64,000 bases of DNA from Caenorhabditis elegans (lineage: Eukaryota > Nematoda > Chromadorea > Rhabditida > Rhabditidae): NCBI RefSeq assembly GCF_000002985.6, contig NC_003282.8, positions 2,976,001-3,040,000 on the forward strand, in the 5' to 3' direction. Shown here one piece after another: positions 1 through 11,597 of the stretch (position 1 is the first letter of the stretch; each line of letters opens with the position of its first letter). Made by a program: the position numbers and the translations under genes. The notes below the pieces were generated by a model, which saw nothing but the letters and a program-made list of their open reading frames with translations, did not search any database and had not been told where the DNA came from.

Positions 1-186
1 CAATTTGCCGAAAATTTCAATTCCGGCAATATGCCGATTTGCCGGAAATTTCAATTCCGACAATTTGCCAATTTTCCGGGAATTGCAATTCCCACAATTC
101 ACCGATTTCCCGGAACTTTCAATTCTGGCAATTCGCCGATTTGCCAGAAATTTAATTTCGGCAATTTGCCGATTTGCCGGAAGTTT
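1..186. repeat. CGGCAATTTGCCG minisatellite block
   Basis: About five degenerate copies of a 34-bp unit alternating CGGCAATTTGCCG with GAAATTTCAATTC. It belongs to the same family as the large array at 28,745-29,530 and lies in a lad-2 intron. The open frames across it are a consequence of the repeat. Confidence 0.85.
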
Positions 187-2398
187 CGACGTATTTTTTT
201 TTACACAAAAAAACGTGCAATTTTACGAATCTCCCAAATTTTTTGTTTTTGTTAAAATTTTGGAAAACTTCAATTCTGTGTTTTTAAGAAATTTTGCCTA
301 TTCCCTTACCTATAAAGCCAGACAATTTTCGGATCAGGTGTGCCACGTGGCGGTGTGCAATTCAACGTCAGCGACTCTCCTTCCTTCACTCTCAATAGTT
401 TAACATCCCGTTTTGGAAAGTGTTCCAGTGCTGGAAATAATTAATTTTCTCGATAACACGTGGTGTCAGGCTGTCCCATTACGGTTTGATCTAAAAAACG
501 CGGAAATTTTTAGTCCAAAAATTGTGACGTCAGCGAAATCAGTTGATAACCCTGCGTCTCTTCTCCCGCATTTTTTGTAGATCAACGTAGATCAAGCCGA
601 AATGAAACGCTCTGACACCACATTCGATAAAACATATCATTTTCTTTTTTCTTTTTTCTCCCCTTCCCTTTTTATAATAATCAACATGTGGTGGTGGGTG
701 GTCTTGATTAAATCCGTCCCCATTCACTAATTAGCACCTTGGCGAGCTAAAAGGGGGCAAAAAGAGCACTCGAGTGCTCATTGAGCCAAATTCAAAACAA
801 ACACATTATTATTATTATTAGCATAATTCTTATTATTTATTGATTGATACTGGAAGTTGTTGAAAAAATGGCTTCAAAACTGAATTTTAATTTTTCCAAA
901 TTTTGAAAAGTTTTAAATTTGAATTTCCCACCAAAATTTCTGGCAAAAATTGAGTTAAAATTCCACACCAAATTTCGTTAGAAACTAAAAAATTGAATTT
1001 TAACTTCCCGCAGAATTTTTTTTAATATTCAAATTTTAACATTCTCAGGGCATTTTCCATGCTGAAAATAATCCAATGTGTTCTGGAAAAATTAACGTTT
1101 TTTATTCCTATTTTTTTATGCGCCAAAATAATTTTTTCACAAAATTGTTCAAAAAATAAAATTCGACTTTCCCACCAGTATTTTAAAATTCTAAAAATCA
1201 TCTAAAAACTAACATCCAAGCCTCAAATGCATTTTGTTCGAAAGTGCTGTTCCAAATATATTCGATGCGAAACATTGATAATATCTGCAATATTTTTTGG
1301 TTTTTTTTTCCAAAAATCTGAATTTCTCACCCTTGATGACTAGCATGAGGTTTTGTAAAAACAATTGATCCAGATTGACTTTCTTTTTCCCAAAGAACAT
1401 CTTCGGAATCAATGACGAATGGCTCACCGTCTTTGAGCCAGGAGTATCTGGAAATAGAGTTGATAAATGCCTGCCTACATACCTACCTAATTACCTGCCC
1501 TAAATAGCTACCTACGTGCCTGCCTACCTTCGAGGTGACCTTTGCCTGTCTTGTGCCTACAACCAAAAAACACATACTTTTATTGCAGAAATAGTTTATT
1601 TATATAGGCATAAATGTCTACCTGCCTACCACATGGGAGGCCTACACCTGCCTCATGTCTTTCGGTAGGCGCCTGGCAGGCGACGGTTTTTCGCAAACTT
1701 TTCACAGCTATTTTAAAAAATGCTCTCGAATTCTCTCAAAAATTTTCATCAAATTCTCAACAAAAAAAACAAGATTTCTCAGTTTCAGACATGAAGGCAC
1801 GTAGGCACGCTATTTTAAAAATGTATACCTATAGGCAGGGCCTACAATATACAGGCGCCCAGACATAAGCTGCATAGTGCGAAGTACCTTCAACCAAACC
1901 AAAAACTCAACTAAAAAAACCGAAAAAGTTAAAAAAAAATAGGCAGTAGGCAGAGCTGGAATTTGTAGTACCTACTATGCCAGTAGGCAAGCAGGCATAA
2001 AAATGTATTGTTCACTAGAGGCGTAGGCAAGTAAACACGAGGTTGGTGGTGCCTACTAGACACCTGCTAGGCACAGAGGTACAAGGCACGTAGGCAGGTA
2101 GGCACCTAGTAGGTGCCTAGGTAGGCTTGCATGTTTTACGCAGCACCTGTCAATCCCAAATTTCCACCCACCTGTCAGTATTCTCATCTGCCTCGCAACG
2201 AAGTGTCAACCTGTTTTTGAGGAGATCCTCATCATCTAAATGATACCACACCTCTTCGCCTGATTGTTCTAGAAGCTTCGGGGGACCTGGAGTTCACAGT
2301 TTCAGACATTTTAAAGTTACAAAACTCTTACCAATACTATTTTTTTGTGCAGCAAATACCTGAGTTATTAGAAGAAACTGTGCAATAACTAAACGCAT
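1..2398 (-). CDS. lad-2: LAD-2, L1CAM-like adhesion protein, N-terminal part only
   Basis: Five coding exons join in phase on the minus strand: 2332-2398 (ATG at 2396-2398), 2172-2286, 1331-1447, 1214-1284 and 310-430. The next exon lies beyond the left edge. Exon 1 encodes a hydrophobic signal peptide (MRLVIAQFLLITQVFA). Exons 2-4 encode one immunoglobulin domain with the hallmark Cys (LTLRCEA), Trp (YSWLKDG) and YYQCFA cysteine. Exon 5 opens a second Ig domain (LTLNCTPP, then IVWLY). This is the arrangement of L1-type neural cell adhesion molecules. Recalled knowledge: C. elegans lad-2 is an L1CAM-related cell-surface protein used in axon guidance and lies near lin-22. The intron between exons 3 and 4 is only 46 nt. 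A GT donor (1212-1213) sits just before an in-frame TAG, so that TAG is intronic. Family membership is secure. The symbol rests on domain type and neighbourhood, and the paralogue sax-7 is the alternative. Confidence 0.85.
457..622. mobile_element. Palindromic MITE, CACGTGGTGTCAG family, copy 1
   Basis: An imperfect inverted repeat of about 165 bp. It starts CACGTGGTGTCAGGCTGTCC and ends TCTGACACCACA, with inner arms AAAATGCGGGA / CCCGCATTTTTTGTAGATC and a central TGACGTCA-like site. It lies in a lad-2 intron. Confidence 0.85.
1460..2140. repeat. CCTGCCTAC/GTAGGCAGG minisatellite in lad-2 intron
   Basis: Degenerate 4-8 bp units (CTACCTGCCTAC on one strand, GTAGGCAGGTAGG on the other) recur through most of the intron between lad-2 exons 2 and 3, mixed with AT-rich sequence. 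Both orientations occur within the intron. No coding signal is seen. Confidence 0.75.
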
Positions 2399-2697
2399 TG
2401 TTGGAAAAATCCAAAAAAAAAGTCTGCTACCAAAAATCTACCGACGTCTCAGGATATGATGCATTATAGGCAGGCAGTCTAAAATGTTCGAAATTAATCA
2501 AATAACGAAAAAGGAGGCGGAGTCACGGGGCGGGGGTATGATTATGGAGTGTCCGCGGGGCGAATGTCAATGAGATGCAAATCATTGACAGAAATTGGAG
2601 CCCGTCTGGTATTTGGGAAACGGGGGGTGAAGAGGGGGGAATGGCATGGTGCATGAGGGTGATCGAATATTGGAGAAAATGGTGAACACTCTGTAAG

Positions 2698-2867
2698 CAC
2701 GTGGAGTCAGAAAGTCCCATTTCGTTTTGATCTTCGAAAAATGCGGGAGCTGAGACGCAGACATCTCATCTGATTTTGCACTGCTGTGCTGACGTCACAA
2801 CTTTTCTGGAAAAATATTCCCGCATTTTTTGTAGATTAAGCTGTAATGAGACAGCCTGACACCACGT
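2698..2867. mobile_element. MITE, CACGTGG family, copy 2
   Basis: Starts CACGTGGAGTCAGAAAGTCC and ends CTGACACCACGT. It has the GCGGGA and CCGCATTTTTTGTAGAT inner arms with GACGTCAC between. Its left end matches the outer element of the nested pair at 18,248, which helps to resolve that insertion. Confidence 0.85.
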
Positions 2868-2932
2868 ATTTAAGTAGTCTTTAGAAATGCTCCTGGAGCG
2901 GATTTTTCTTAAAATCTTTGATTAATCTAGGG

Positions 2933-3083
2933 CACGTGGTGCCAGGCTGTCCCATTACGGTTTGATCTACAAAAAATGCGGGAGTTTTTTGCCCTGAAAA
3001 TGTGACGTCAGCAAGTTCTTGAGAACTCTGCGTCTCTTCTCCCGCATTTTTTGTAGATCAACGTAGATCAAGCCGAAATGAGG
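2933..3083. mobile_element. MITE, CACGTGG family, copy 3, right end missing
   Basis: Starts CACGTGGTGCCAGGCTGTCC and runs through TGTGACGTCAGC and TTTTTTGTAGATCAACG. It stops after CCGAAATGAG, lacking the terminal CTGACACCACGTG. Confidence 0.8.
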
Positions 3084-3197
3084 GATATATTTTTTATTTT
3101 TTGAAATTTTAAGAATACTCTTTTTTTAGGGTCCTCCTAAATTAAGAAAAAGAGAAAATTTCCAGTTGAAAATTTCCAGAATTTTCGCTCTAAAAAT

Positions 3198-3447
3198 ACA
3201 GTCCCTGGTCTCGAAACGATGTAGTTTCGAAATTTGCCAATTTTTATAGTTTCTCAAGCAAAAATATGTTTATTCATTTAAAAACTTAAATATTATAGAA
3301 AATAAAAAATCATGTGAAAAACTATGCATGAAAACTCGAAAAGAAAAATTGAAACTACAGTACTTTGTAAAGGCGCACACCTTCTTGCATGTAATAAAAA
3401 AAATATCAAAAATTGTCGCTTCGAGACCCGAGGTACTGTAGTTTTGA
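3198..3447. repeat. Palindrome with GTCTCGAAAC / TTCGAGAC arms
   Basis: Left arm CTGGTCTCGAAACGATGTAG and right arm CTTCGAGACCCGAGGTACTG, with the TACAGTACTTTGTAAAGGCG motif between. The same family recurs at 27,705 and 55,500. Confidence 0.65.
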
Positions 3448-3449
3448 AG

Positions 3450-4100
3450 GGAAAATCGCTAAATTTTGTGTCTGGGTGATAGTTTTGAATTTTTTTGGAA
3501 CTTTTATTTTCTGAATTTTTTTTCACACTTTTAGACCCCGTAAATCTACACCAACACTTAAAAAAAATTTTAAGCTTGACTAAAAAATTTCCGATCCCAA
3601 AAACCTTTTCAAAATAATCAAAAATCTACAAAAAAAACTGCTCTCGATCGGAAAAACGTCGTTTCGGAATAATAAAAAATAAAGTATTTTCGGTAATTTT
3701 TTCAGAAAAATCAAAACAAAAAGTACAAAGTAAACAGAAAAACATCGCCTGCAGTGGCTCCGATATTTTTTTGGTCCCAGAAGTCACAGAAATTGCACAA
3801 GAAAAAATCTTGTCTTATCCTCGGCGTCATGGACAATCGAGCCAATCAGGAAGTGAGAGAGTAGGGGAGACGAAGAGACGCAGAGACACAGGAGGGGGGC
3901 CCTACAGGAAGACGATGACTGGAGATGGCATGGAAAAAGATGAGGCAGACTATCATCTGCTATTCTAGTTTTGAGGAGAGAGGGAACTGATGTTGATGAT
4001 GGACAATGAAACTATTTTCAAGTGGCGAGTTTTTGGGATTTTGGAAATTTTAGAAAAAAAGATTGCTTTTATTTTTGGAGAGATAAAATTTCGGATAAAA
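3450..4100. other. Intergenic, no gene seen
   Basis: AT-rich up to about 3740. Positions 3750-3990 form a purine-rich, less AT-rich stretch with small open frames and no splice or family signal. Nothing else is recognisable. Confidence 0.4.
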
Positions 4101-4106
4101 ATATAC

Positions 4107-4274
4107 GCATGGTGGGCCAGACTGTCCCATTACGGTTTGATCTACAAAAAATGCGGGAATTTTTGCGCAAAAATTGTGACGTCAGCGAAATCAGTTGATA
4201 ACCCTGTGTCTCTTCTCCCGCAATTTTTGTAGATCTACGTAGATCAAACCGAAATCGGACGCTCTAACACCACA
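4107..4274. mobile_element. MITE, CACGTGG family, copy 4
   Basis: Inverted repeat with a decayed left end (GCATGGTGGGCCAGACTGTC) and right end CTAACACCACA. The inner arms and central TGACGTCAGC are intact. Confidence 0.8.
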
Positions 4275-4739
4275 TATATGGCAAGAAGCTTGTAAAATTA
4301 CTGAAACAGTGGATTTTTCCAGAGTTGCAAAATTTTAATGCTCTTGAAAATGTGAAAAAGTAGATGAAGGACATTTTTTTGTTTCGAGAATTTTTTTAAT
4401 TTATCGAGAATTGAGAAAAAATGTGTCAATTTTTATAGGTTTCTCACGAAGCTTCCAGAAAATTTTCACACCCCAAAAACTCAAAAATTTTCTGAAAAAT
4501 TCCGCCAAAAAATTTTAAAGAACGTTTCTACGAGGTGCAGCTGTGAACAAAATACAATATTCAAAAATATAAATATTTCAAACATAATTTGATCATAAAA
4601 CCGGAAGAAACATTTTTTGAACCCGGGCTTCCAAAAACTCGTAAAACAGAGTTTCCCAGTTTTTTGGCTCAAAATTGAAATAAAAACTTCTAGAATTTTT
4701 CAAAATTTAGTCCAATAATTGATAATTTTAATACGGTAG

Positions 4740-5048
4740 AAAAGTAGGTACCGGGATGTGCGGTAACCGAGATTTTCGGCAACCGGTAATTGCCGAAGTT
4801 GTCGAGCCCAAAATGTTTCGGCAACCGGCAACTAGGTTTTAAAATTTTCCTTGAAATCATATTTTTGAGCGTTTTAGATTTTAGCATTTTTCAGGCTTTC
4901 TGTATGATTTTTTCTGAGCTTCAAAATGTTTGACATTGATATCGGCAATTGCCGAAATTGCCGAACTCTAAAAATTTCGGCAACCGGCAATTGCCGAAAT
5001 TGCCGAACCCAAAAAGTTTCGGCAACTTTTCGGCAACCGGCAACTTGT
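4740..5048. repeat. CGGCAACCGGCAATTGCCG repeat block
   Basis: A run of CGGCAACCGGCAAT and TTGCCGAA motifs, a variant of the GCCGATTTGCC minisatellite family, with local inverted symmetry. Confidence 0.75.
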
Positions 5049-5049
5049 T

Positions 5050-5640
5050 TGCGATATTTGGTCGGACGCAAATAAATAACGCAACTGATGAAAAGTTTTA
5101 AATTTTGAACAGTTGAGCAGTTCCAAAGAGCCCGTCCGGCTCTAAGCCTGTGTTCAAAACAAAAGGAAGCGGCTCCAAAATGTTGCAGTTTTATCTATAG
5201 CCGCCGCCGCAAAGCACAGCGTCATCATCAAGTCTTCTCTGTGAAATTCGCATCAATCGGAAGTACAATTCACTGTTTGCGGGTCCATTCTCGACTTCCT
5301 TTTCATGTCTTCTTTCTACTCAACTCATTTGTGTATGTGTTGCAACGTGGGGTGGGGGACCCCATAAAAAGTAGCTAGGCCACCTAGTAGTGGGTAATTA
5401 CTTGTACCCTCTCACCGACACTGATGAATAGAAAATGAGTGTGGGAAGAACCAGGGGATGAGCCGCCCCGGAAAGGACATAAAAACCGGTTTAAATCGGA
5501 AAATATTGGAGGAGTGAAAAGAAAGACGGCGGCAAAAATCAGACGGAGCAATTACAAAATGTGGGTAGCCTTCGGATTGGGTCAGCAGAAAAAAAAGAGG
5601 GAAATGAGTCATAAAACCGGGTAAGGGAGCTAATAGAATG
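5050..5640. other. Low-repeat intergenic segment
   Basis: Fewer repeats than its flanks and moderate GC, including GCCGCCGCCGCAAAGC near 5200. Possible regulatory DNA. I see no credible exon, tRNA or family match on either strand. Confidence 0.35.
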
Positions 5641-5654
5641 GGTCCAGAGGGTGG

Positions 5655-5826
5655 CATTGGGGTATATACCTAAATAGGCAAAAAAAAATCTAGTAGGTAG
5701 GAAGGAAGGTAGATAGGAAGGTAGGAAGGTAGGTAGGTATGTAGGTAGGTAGGTAGGAAGGCAGGTAGGTACGCAGGTAGGAAGGTAGGCAGGCAGGTAG
5801 GAGTAGGTGGGAGTAGGTAGGTAGGG
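5655..5826. repeat. GTAGGAAGGTAGG simple repeat
   Basis: About 170 bp of (GTAGG/GCAGG/GAAGG)n on the plus strand. Confidence 0.9.
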
Positions 5827-5829
5827 ATC

Positions 5830-6870
5830 GTAATTTTTTTAAACTTCCGTCGGAATTAAAACAAAATATTGTTTTTTCTTCAAATGTTTAAATTTTGAGT
5901 AAAGCTCCAAAATGATACTTTTTAAGAACTGTTCAAGCTTGAATTCTGGATTTTTTTTTTCTGGAAAATTTAGCATAAGAACTTCTGCGGTTAATTTTTA
6001 GTTAAAATAAATAAATTTTGAATTTTAATTTCCACCTTTTAAAAAATGTAATTCCAATTACGCGCCTTTAATCTTATTTAATTTTGTTTTAATTTTGCGG
6101 CTCAATTATGAAAAAAAAATTAACTTTAATTTTGAGCTCGTCAAGACTTTTGGAACAAAATAAAAATTCTAAAAATCAAATTTTCCTTCAAAAATTCAAG
6201 AAAATTAAAATCGAGTGAATATTTTCCCCTCAAAAATATCGAAATTTGAAGCTCCCACCCAAAATTTTTAGAGAAACAATTGAACTTCGAACTTCCCTTA
6301 AATGGATGTAGCGATGAAATTTGAATTTCGCGCCAAAAGGATTTTTTCAAAATTTTGAAAACGTTAGTGGAACACAGCAAAAAATGGCTAAAAATTCTAC
6401 TCTAATTTCTCAACACCCTGGACTCATTTATTATCCACAAAAACATTATGCCCCTTCCCGTTAACATTATCAAAAATTCACACAGAGAGAAACATCAGGG
6501 GCGGCTCGATGAAACCATGAAAACCAAATGGAGACGACACATACACACATTGATAATTCCACGCAAAATGGGCGGCCTAAGGGGGGGGGGTGCCCAATTG
6601 AGTTAGAGACCGCCCGGGTAGTGGTACTGGTGGTGGATAAGGAAAATGGGGAGGAGGGGGCATTCCAAAGGGACTCTCTCTCTTCGATTCGATTAGCTCA
6701 CCCGTTGTGTGAACTCATAACAACAGATGGACATGTAAGGAGTGTGTGGACGGAGTTTTAGGAGAAATGGTTCACACCTTTTGGGTGATGAGGGAATTTT
6801 TTCTGATTAGTGGTTTGGGTATTGTGAAATTGTATGGAAATTGAAGGAAATTTGGAAAAATGGGGTGCAA
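5830..6870. other. Intergenic AT-rich DNA
   Basis: Positions 5830-6480 are AT-rich without recognisable features. Positions 6480-6770 are G-rich and non-repetitive, including a G8-9 tract near 6580. No splice-supported coding frame was found. Confidence 0.35.
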
Positions 6871-6877
6871 GCTGAGG

Positions 6878-7330
6878 CACGGAAATGCCTGCCTGCCTAT
6901 TGGGCAGCCTACGCCTATCAAACAACTGGCACCTACCTGCCTACTAGGCAACCAATATGTGCCTACAACGCACCCAACACGACCTAGGCAACCTATGTTC
7001 GCCTCTATTTCAACCAATACTTGCATTCAAGGAAACCAACGCCCTGAAACGGAGCCTAAGCCTACCTATACAGCCTGCAAATAATGCCTACGCCAACTTC
7101 AAAGCGGCGAGAATGAATTTTATGTTTGCCTACAAAGTACCTTATGCCTGCCTTCAAGGATGCCTACGCTTGCCTACCAGGCAATGAATACCTACCTAAT
7201 AAAATGCAACCTACGCCTACCTCTCAGGCCACTTAGGACGGTTCTCCAAAATGCTCGCCTGCCTACTATGCAAATACGCCTGGCGACATGTACCTGACGG
7301 CGCGGCCTCTTGCCTAGACCCCTGCCTACA
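6878..7330. repeat. GCCTACCTGCC minisatellite
   Basis: Irregular CCTGCCTAC and CCTACGCC units over about 450 bp. Open frames on both strands here reflect the repeat. Confidence 0.8.
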
Positions 7331-7334
7331 GTTA

Positions 7335-8190
7335 AAATTCATGCAAGTCTTTTTTTAACTTACACAAAAAACATATTTTTCACACCTACAGGCATTTAAA
7401 AGACATTATATTTTAAATTTTGCGTCATATTTTCAAAAATAAATTCAAAATTCAAAATTTTCATTCAAAAATATATTTTTTATGAAAAAGTTCAAATTTC
7501 GTGACGAGAAATCTTTTTAAAATTATTCCGAATTTTGAATCAAACTTTATATGTCTTTTTGAACTAAAATATATAAGGATCCTCGAAAAGAAGCATCTGA
7601 ACACCATAAGAATTCCATTAGGGGGTTGCCAAAAGTGGGCAATTCGCTTGGGAGCCCTTCAAATCAGAATGTGTTGGGCTCAATGAGCTTGATCTCTTTG
7701 GATTATAATCTTTTTCTTGGTAATTCCTATCTACTAAATTTCTTTTTAAAAAAAAAGCTCCTGCCGCTGAAATGAGTAACATCTGGAACGAAACTGCTTG
7801 ATTCTAGAAGAAAATCGACGAAAAAAAGAGACGAGATTGTTACGAATAGAGAAAACGAAAAATAAAAATGCAATCAAAGCGTTTCAAACTAAAACCCTTT
7901 TTGCAATTTTACTCGCGGAAAGATGTGCTCCGTCCACACGGCGACAAATTTCGCGCGCTTCGAGAAGAAAAAGAGATGCGTAGAAGAAGTGAATGAGATG
8001 GGAAAATGAGTAAAAAGAGTAGTACTTGTATAGGTGGAAGTTCCCACAGTAGATGTACTACTGCTGGAAGGACATGGGAGATTCTGGTATAATTTTTAAT
8101 TATAAAAAAATATGGTGATTTTGTTTTAAATTTTGATTTTTTTTTTGGTTATAAATACAACACTTTTGGTGCAAAAAGCAAAAAGCTAAT
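7335..8190. other. Intergenic, nothing recognised
   Basis: AT-rich until about 7780. Positions 7780-8080 are more complex, with the motif GTGCTCCGTCCACA near 7926; related TGGACGGAG sequence occurs near 6748 and 39,625. No gene signal. Confidence 0.35.
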
Positions 8191-8194
8191 TTTC

Positions 8195-8530
8195 TGAGAA
8201 CAACATATTTGGCGTGCAAATTATCTCGTAGCGAAAACTACAGTAATTCTTCAAATGACTACTGTAAATAGAGCTTGTGTCGATTTACGGGCTCGATTTT
8301 CGAAGTGAATTGTTTTTCGAATAGTTACAGCAATGTTCTATTTTATTAATTTTAATTTTCCATCGATAAATAAATTATTCAAAGACAATTCGAAAATCGA
8401 GCCCGTAAATCGCCACAAGCGCTACAGTAGTAATTTAAAGAACTACTGTAGTTTTCGCTACGAGATATTTTGCGCGTCAAATATGTTGCACAATACGCAT
8501 GTACGCAATACGCAAATACGCACAATACGC
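8195..8530. mobile_element. Palindromic element, TCTCGTAGCGAAAACTACAG family, copy 1
   Basis: Arms TATCTCGTAGCGAAAACTAC ... GATTTACGGGCTCGATTTTC are followed by their reverse complement (CGAGCCCGTAAATCG ... TAGTTTTCGCTACGAGATAT). The outer end is CAACATATTTGGCG / GTCAAATATGTTG. Non-autonomous, with no coding capacity. Confidence 0.85.
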
Positions 8531-8814
8531 AAAAATTACAGCGAGGCTAAATTGCATTCTTTAAATAATAGGAGTTTGGACAAGAATAAGTCATAAAGCA
8601 AAAAAAAAAGTTCTCAGCAAGACCGGATGGAAATTTATAATGAGCTCACACCTCTCGGGTGCTCGTAAAAATTTTCAAGTGACGAGATCGTTTGCGGCAC
8701 GTTTTGATTTTTTTTCTTGTTCTACGGAAGTATAAAGAATATGTAAAAAATTTGAGTAGGTCTGAACAGGTTTCGAAACAAAATTTTGAAAAGACGTAGG
8801 ACTGTATTGTTGAC

Positions 8815-9150
8815 CAAAATTCTTAGAATGCGTATTATACAACACATTTGACTCGCAAAATATCTCGTAGCGAAAACTACAGTAATCCTGTTTAAATGAC
8901 TACTATAGCACTGGCGTCGATTTAATAGAATATGTATTAAAATTGAACAAAAATTGAGAAAATAGAAAATAATATGAAGAAACAACGAAGGAAAATGGAA
9001 AATCGCTACCATTTTCGAACACATTTCGAAAATCGAGCTCGTAAATCGGCATAAGCGCTACCGTAGTCATTTGAAAACTTACTGTAGTTTTCGCTACGAG
9101 ATATTTTGTGCTTCAAATATGTTGTGCAATACGCATTCTCAGAATTTTAT
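8815..9150. mobile_element. Palindromic element, TCTCGTAGCGAAAACTACAG family, copy 2
   Basis: Second copy in the same orientation: ATATCTCGTAGCGAAAACTA on the left and TAGTTTTCGCTACGAGATAT on the right, with outer AATACGCATTCTCAGAATTT. About 300 bp of non-repeat DNA separates it from copy 1. Confidence 0.85.
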
Positions 9151-9254
9151 GGTCATGTAGTACAATAAGAATAAAAAATGGCCAAAATCAGATAATAAAA
9201 AAAACTCGGCCACCAAAAACAGGAAAAATCTTGAAGAACGAAACAGTTTGTATT

Positions 9255-9765
9255 TCGATGTTTTCCGGCAAATCGGCAAATTGACGGAATTGAAATTTCC
9301 GGCAAATTGGCAAACCGGCGACTTGCCGGAATGGAAATTTCCGGCAAATCGGGCGAATTGCCGGAATTGAACATTTCCGGCAAACTGGCAAATTCCCGGA
9401 ATTGAAATTTCCGGAAAATCGGCAAATTTTCAGCAAATTTTTCGGCAAGTGTTTTTGCACATATTTTTTTGAAAATCGGCAAATGCCGGAATTGAACATT
9501 TCCGACAAATGGGCAAACCGGCAAATCGCCAATTTTGAAAAGTTCCTGCAAATCAGCAAACCGGCAAATCGGTAAACTGTCGGAATTGAAAATTTCCGGC
9601 AAATCGGCAAATTTGCCGGAATTCAAAATTTCTAGCAAATCGGCAAATCGGGCAAATCGACAAACTGGCAGTTTGCCGAAAATCAATATTACCGGCAAAA
9701 CGGGAAACCGGCAGTTTGCCGAAAATCAAAATTTCCGGCAAAACGGGCAAACCGGCAATTTGCCA
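9255..9765. repeat. CGGCAAATCGGCAAAC minisatellite
   Basis: About 500 bp of the GCCGATTTGCC family in the opposite orientation to the block at 28,745. Unit TTTCCGGCAAATCGGCAAA with variable spacers. Confidence 0.85.
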
Positions 9766-9769
9766 ATAC

Positions 9770-10037
9770 CAGTTTCATTTTTAGAGGAAAAAAAAAACGC
9801 AAAAATGAGCAAAAATCGTCGGAGCCATTGATTCCTGTCTCTCATCATATATCAATCCGTAACGTTCAAATGGCACCCCAATCACCACCGCTGGCCAGGG
9901 CTTCTCGGTCAGCCGGGCGGAAAAAAACATTTTCACTCATCACGACAATGTGTAAAGTTTACACGGACGAGAACAAAAAAAATTCATGTGGTTATCAGAG
10001 TGAGCTCCGTGAGCTCCGTGAGCTCCGATAATAACAT
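9770..10037. other. Non-repeat segment ending in a triplicated GTGAGCTCC
   Basis: Moderate-GC sequence with three tandem GTGAGCTCC units at 10,002-10,028. No supported exon. Confidence 0.3.
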
Positions 10038-10783
10038 TCAAGGATCGCATTTCATGTTGTACTTTTTTGTTGTTTAATGTCTATATATATTACACCATTT
10101 TCATATCTTTCATAGACAGAAATGAAATTATACAAGAAAAATCGAATATTCGGGAGTCAAGGGAGAGGGGGATAATTAAATAAATTAATAGTGTTATTTT
10201 GAAATAAGGAATAACGAATAATAATTTCGGAATGGGATGGGGAGGTAAAACATTTTCACGAGTACAGGGCTCGGGGGGAATATGGAGAGAGAGAGAGAAA
10301 AAGGCCCCTAAAACACTAAAAAAAGTCGGGAAAAAATGTGCAGTAAAGCTGTGTGTGTGTGTTACCCGAGGACCAAGGTAAATTAAAAGCATGGTGTGTT
10401 GGTGTGTTGTGTGTGTCCATATAAAATGGAAGCCTAATGGAAAAAAATTGGAGATTATATTGGGGGGAATTATTCAATTATTTTTTTTTTAAAGTCATGT
10501 ACAGATAAAACAGGGAGCAGAAAAAAGTCATTGAGGGGAACTGGGGGGGAATGAATCAGAAAAAAAAAGTGAAGAAAAATGGGGAATTACAGGAATGTAT
10601 AAAGAAAATTAAAAAAGCAAAAGAGGCACAAAATGGCACGAATAGGATAGATTTTTGGATGGGAAGGCATTTGAAGAAGAAGAAGAAGAAGAAGAAGATC
10701 TCTCTACAGTCACACAAATCACGGTTGACGGCTTCTAGCTCTAAAAATAAAAAAAAAGACATAAGAACATAGACAATTTCTTA
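10038..10783 (-). other. Candidate 3' UTR of the 994-residue gene
   Basis: Purine-rich on plus, so pyrimidine-rich in the sense of the minus-strand gene, with little dispersed repeat. If the palindrome at 10,784-11,585 is an insertion next to the stop codon (11,598), this is what would originally have followed the stop. No canonical AATAAA on minus was identified with confidence. Confidence 0.35.
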
Positions 10784-11585
10784 AAGAAGGAGTATCGTGT
10801 CAATGGGGGAAATTGTTTTAAAATGTATTAGTATTGGTTGGTGCTCAAACTTCAAATTATTGCAAAAGAAAAACGGGAAAATGGCTGGGACTAGTTTTTC
10901 ACTTGGTGGCCTAGAAATCCTAAAGTTCGGCCACCGATTTTTTTTAGATTGATTTTAATGATTTCTAGGGTGGTTTTTAATGGTTTTAAAGTTTTAAACA
11001 ATTTTTCAGTTCAAAAATTCAAAAATTTCAGTTATAAATCCTAATTTTGCAATAAAAACAAATGTAAAATCGGTGGCCGAACTTTTGGGAATTCTAGGCC
11101 ATCAGGGAATCAAAAGTTCGGCCACCGATTTTTTTTATTCGTTTTTAATGATTTTTAGGAAATTTTCAGTCGTTCTCAGTCTTTCTAGACATTTTTTCAG
11201 GTGGGGGACTAACTTTCCACTTGATGGCCTAGAAAATCAAAAGTTCGGCCACCGATTTTTTTTTTCGATTTTCATCATTTTCAGGTCAGTTTAGGCCAAT
11301 TTTTCTAATTTTTTCGCCAAAATTTTTCGCCGCTTCCTAACCACCACTCTGGCCCGATGCTGTGGCCTAGAATTTGTTTAAAACCGTAAAAACCACCCTA
11401 GAAATCATTAAAATCAATTTTAAAAAATCGGTGGCCGAACTTTAGGAGTTCTAGGCCACCAAGTGAAAAACTAGTCCCAGCCACTTTCAGCCATTTTCCG
11501 GTTTTTCTTTTGCAATAATTGGAAGTTTGAATACAAAAATACTTCATTTTAAAACAATTTCCCCCATTGACGATACTCCTTCTTT
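10784..11585. mobile_element. 800-bp palindromic foldback element beside a stop codon
   Basis: Ends are AAAGAAGGAGTATCG on the left and CGATACTCCTTCTTT on the right. Arms of about 150-180 bp match (GGGGGAAATTGTTTTAAAAT ... CTAGTTTTTCACTTGGTGGC against their reverse complement). The centre carries several more copies of AAAGTTCGGCCACCGATTTT in both orientations. The element ends 12 bp past the minus-strand stop codon at 11,598, so it is probably transcribed as a long hairpin. Confidence 0.85.
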
Positions 11586-11597
11586 AATCGTTAATCT

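Larger units (their letters stand above)
2399..3190. other. lad-2 upstream region with two MITEs
   Basis: Sequence directly upstream of the lad-2 ATG. No TTTCAG trans-splice acceptor is obvious within 50 bp of the ATG. Positions 2500-2690 look non-repetitive and relatively GC-rich and could hold promoter elements. The rest is MITE copies 2 and 3. Confidence 0.4.

Noticed and set aside
1211..1213. Apparent stop codon ending the lad-2 Ig exon
   Set aside because: A GT donor precedes it, and the next exon at 310-430 continues the Ig series in phase.
3771..3968. 65-codon frame in a purine-rich segment
   Set aside because: No splice partners, signal peptide or family resemblance.
9153..9831. Frames of 98-181 codons on both strands
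   Set aside because: Same minisatellite family in reverse orientation; the peptide repeats CRFAGNFNSGNLP-like units.
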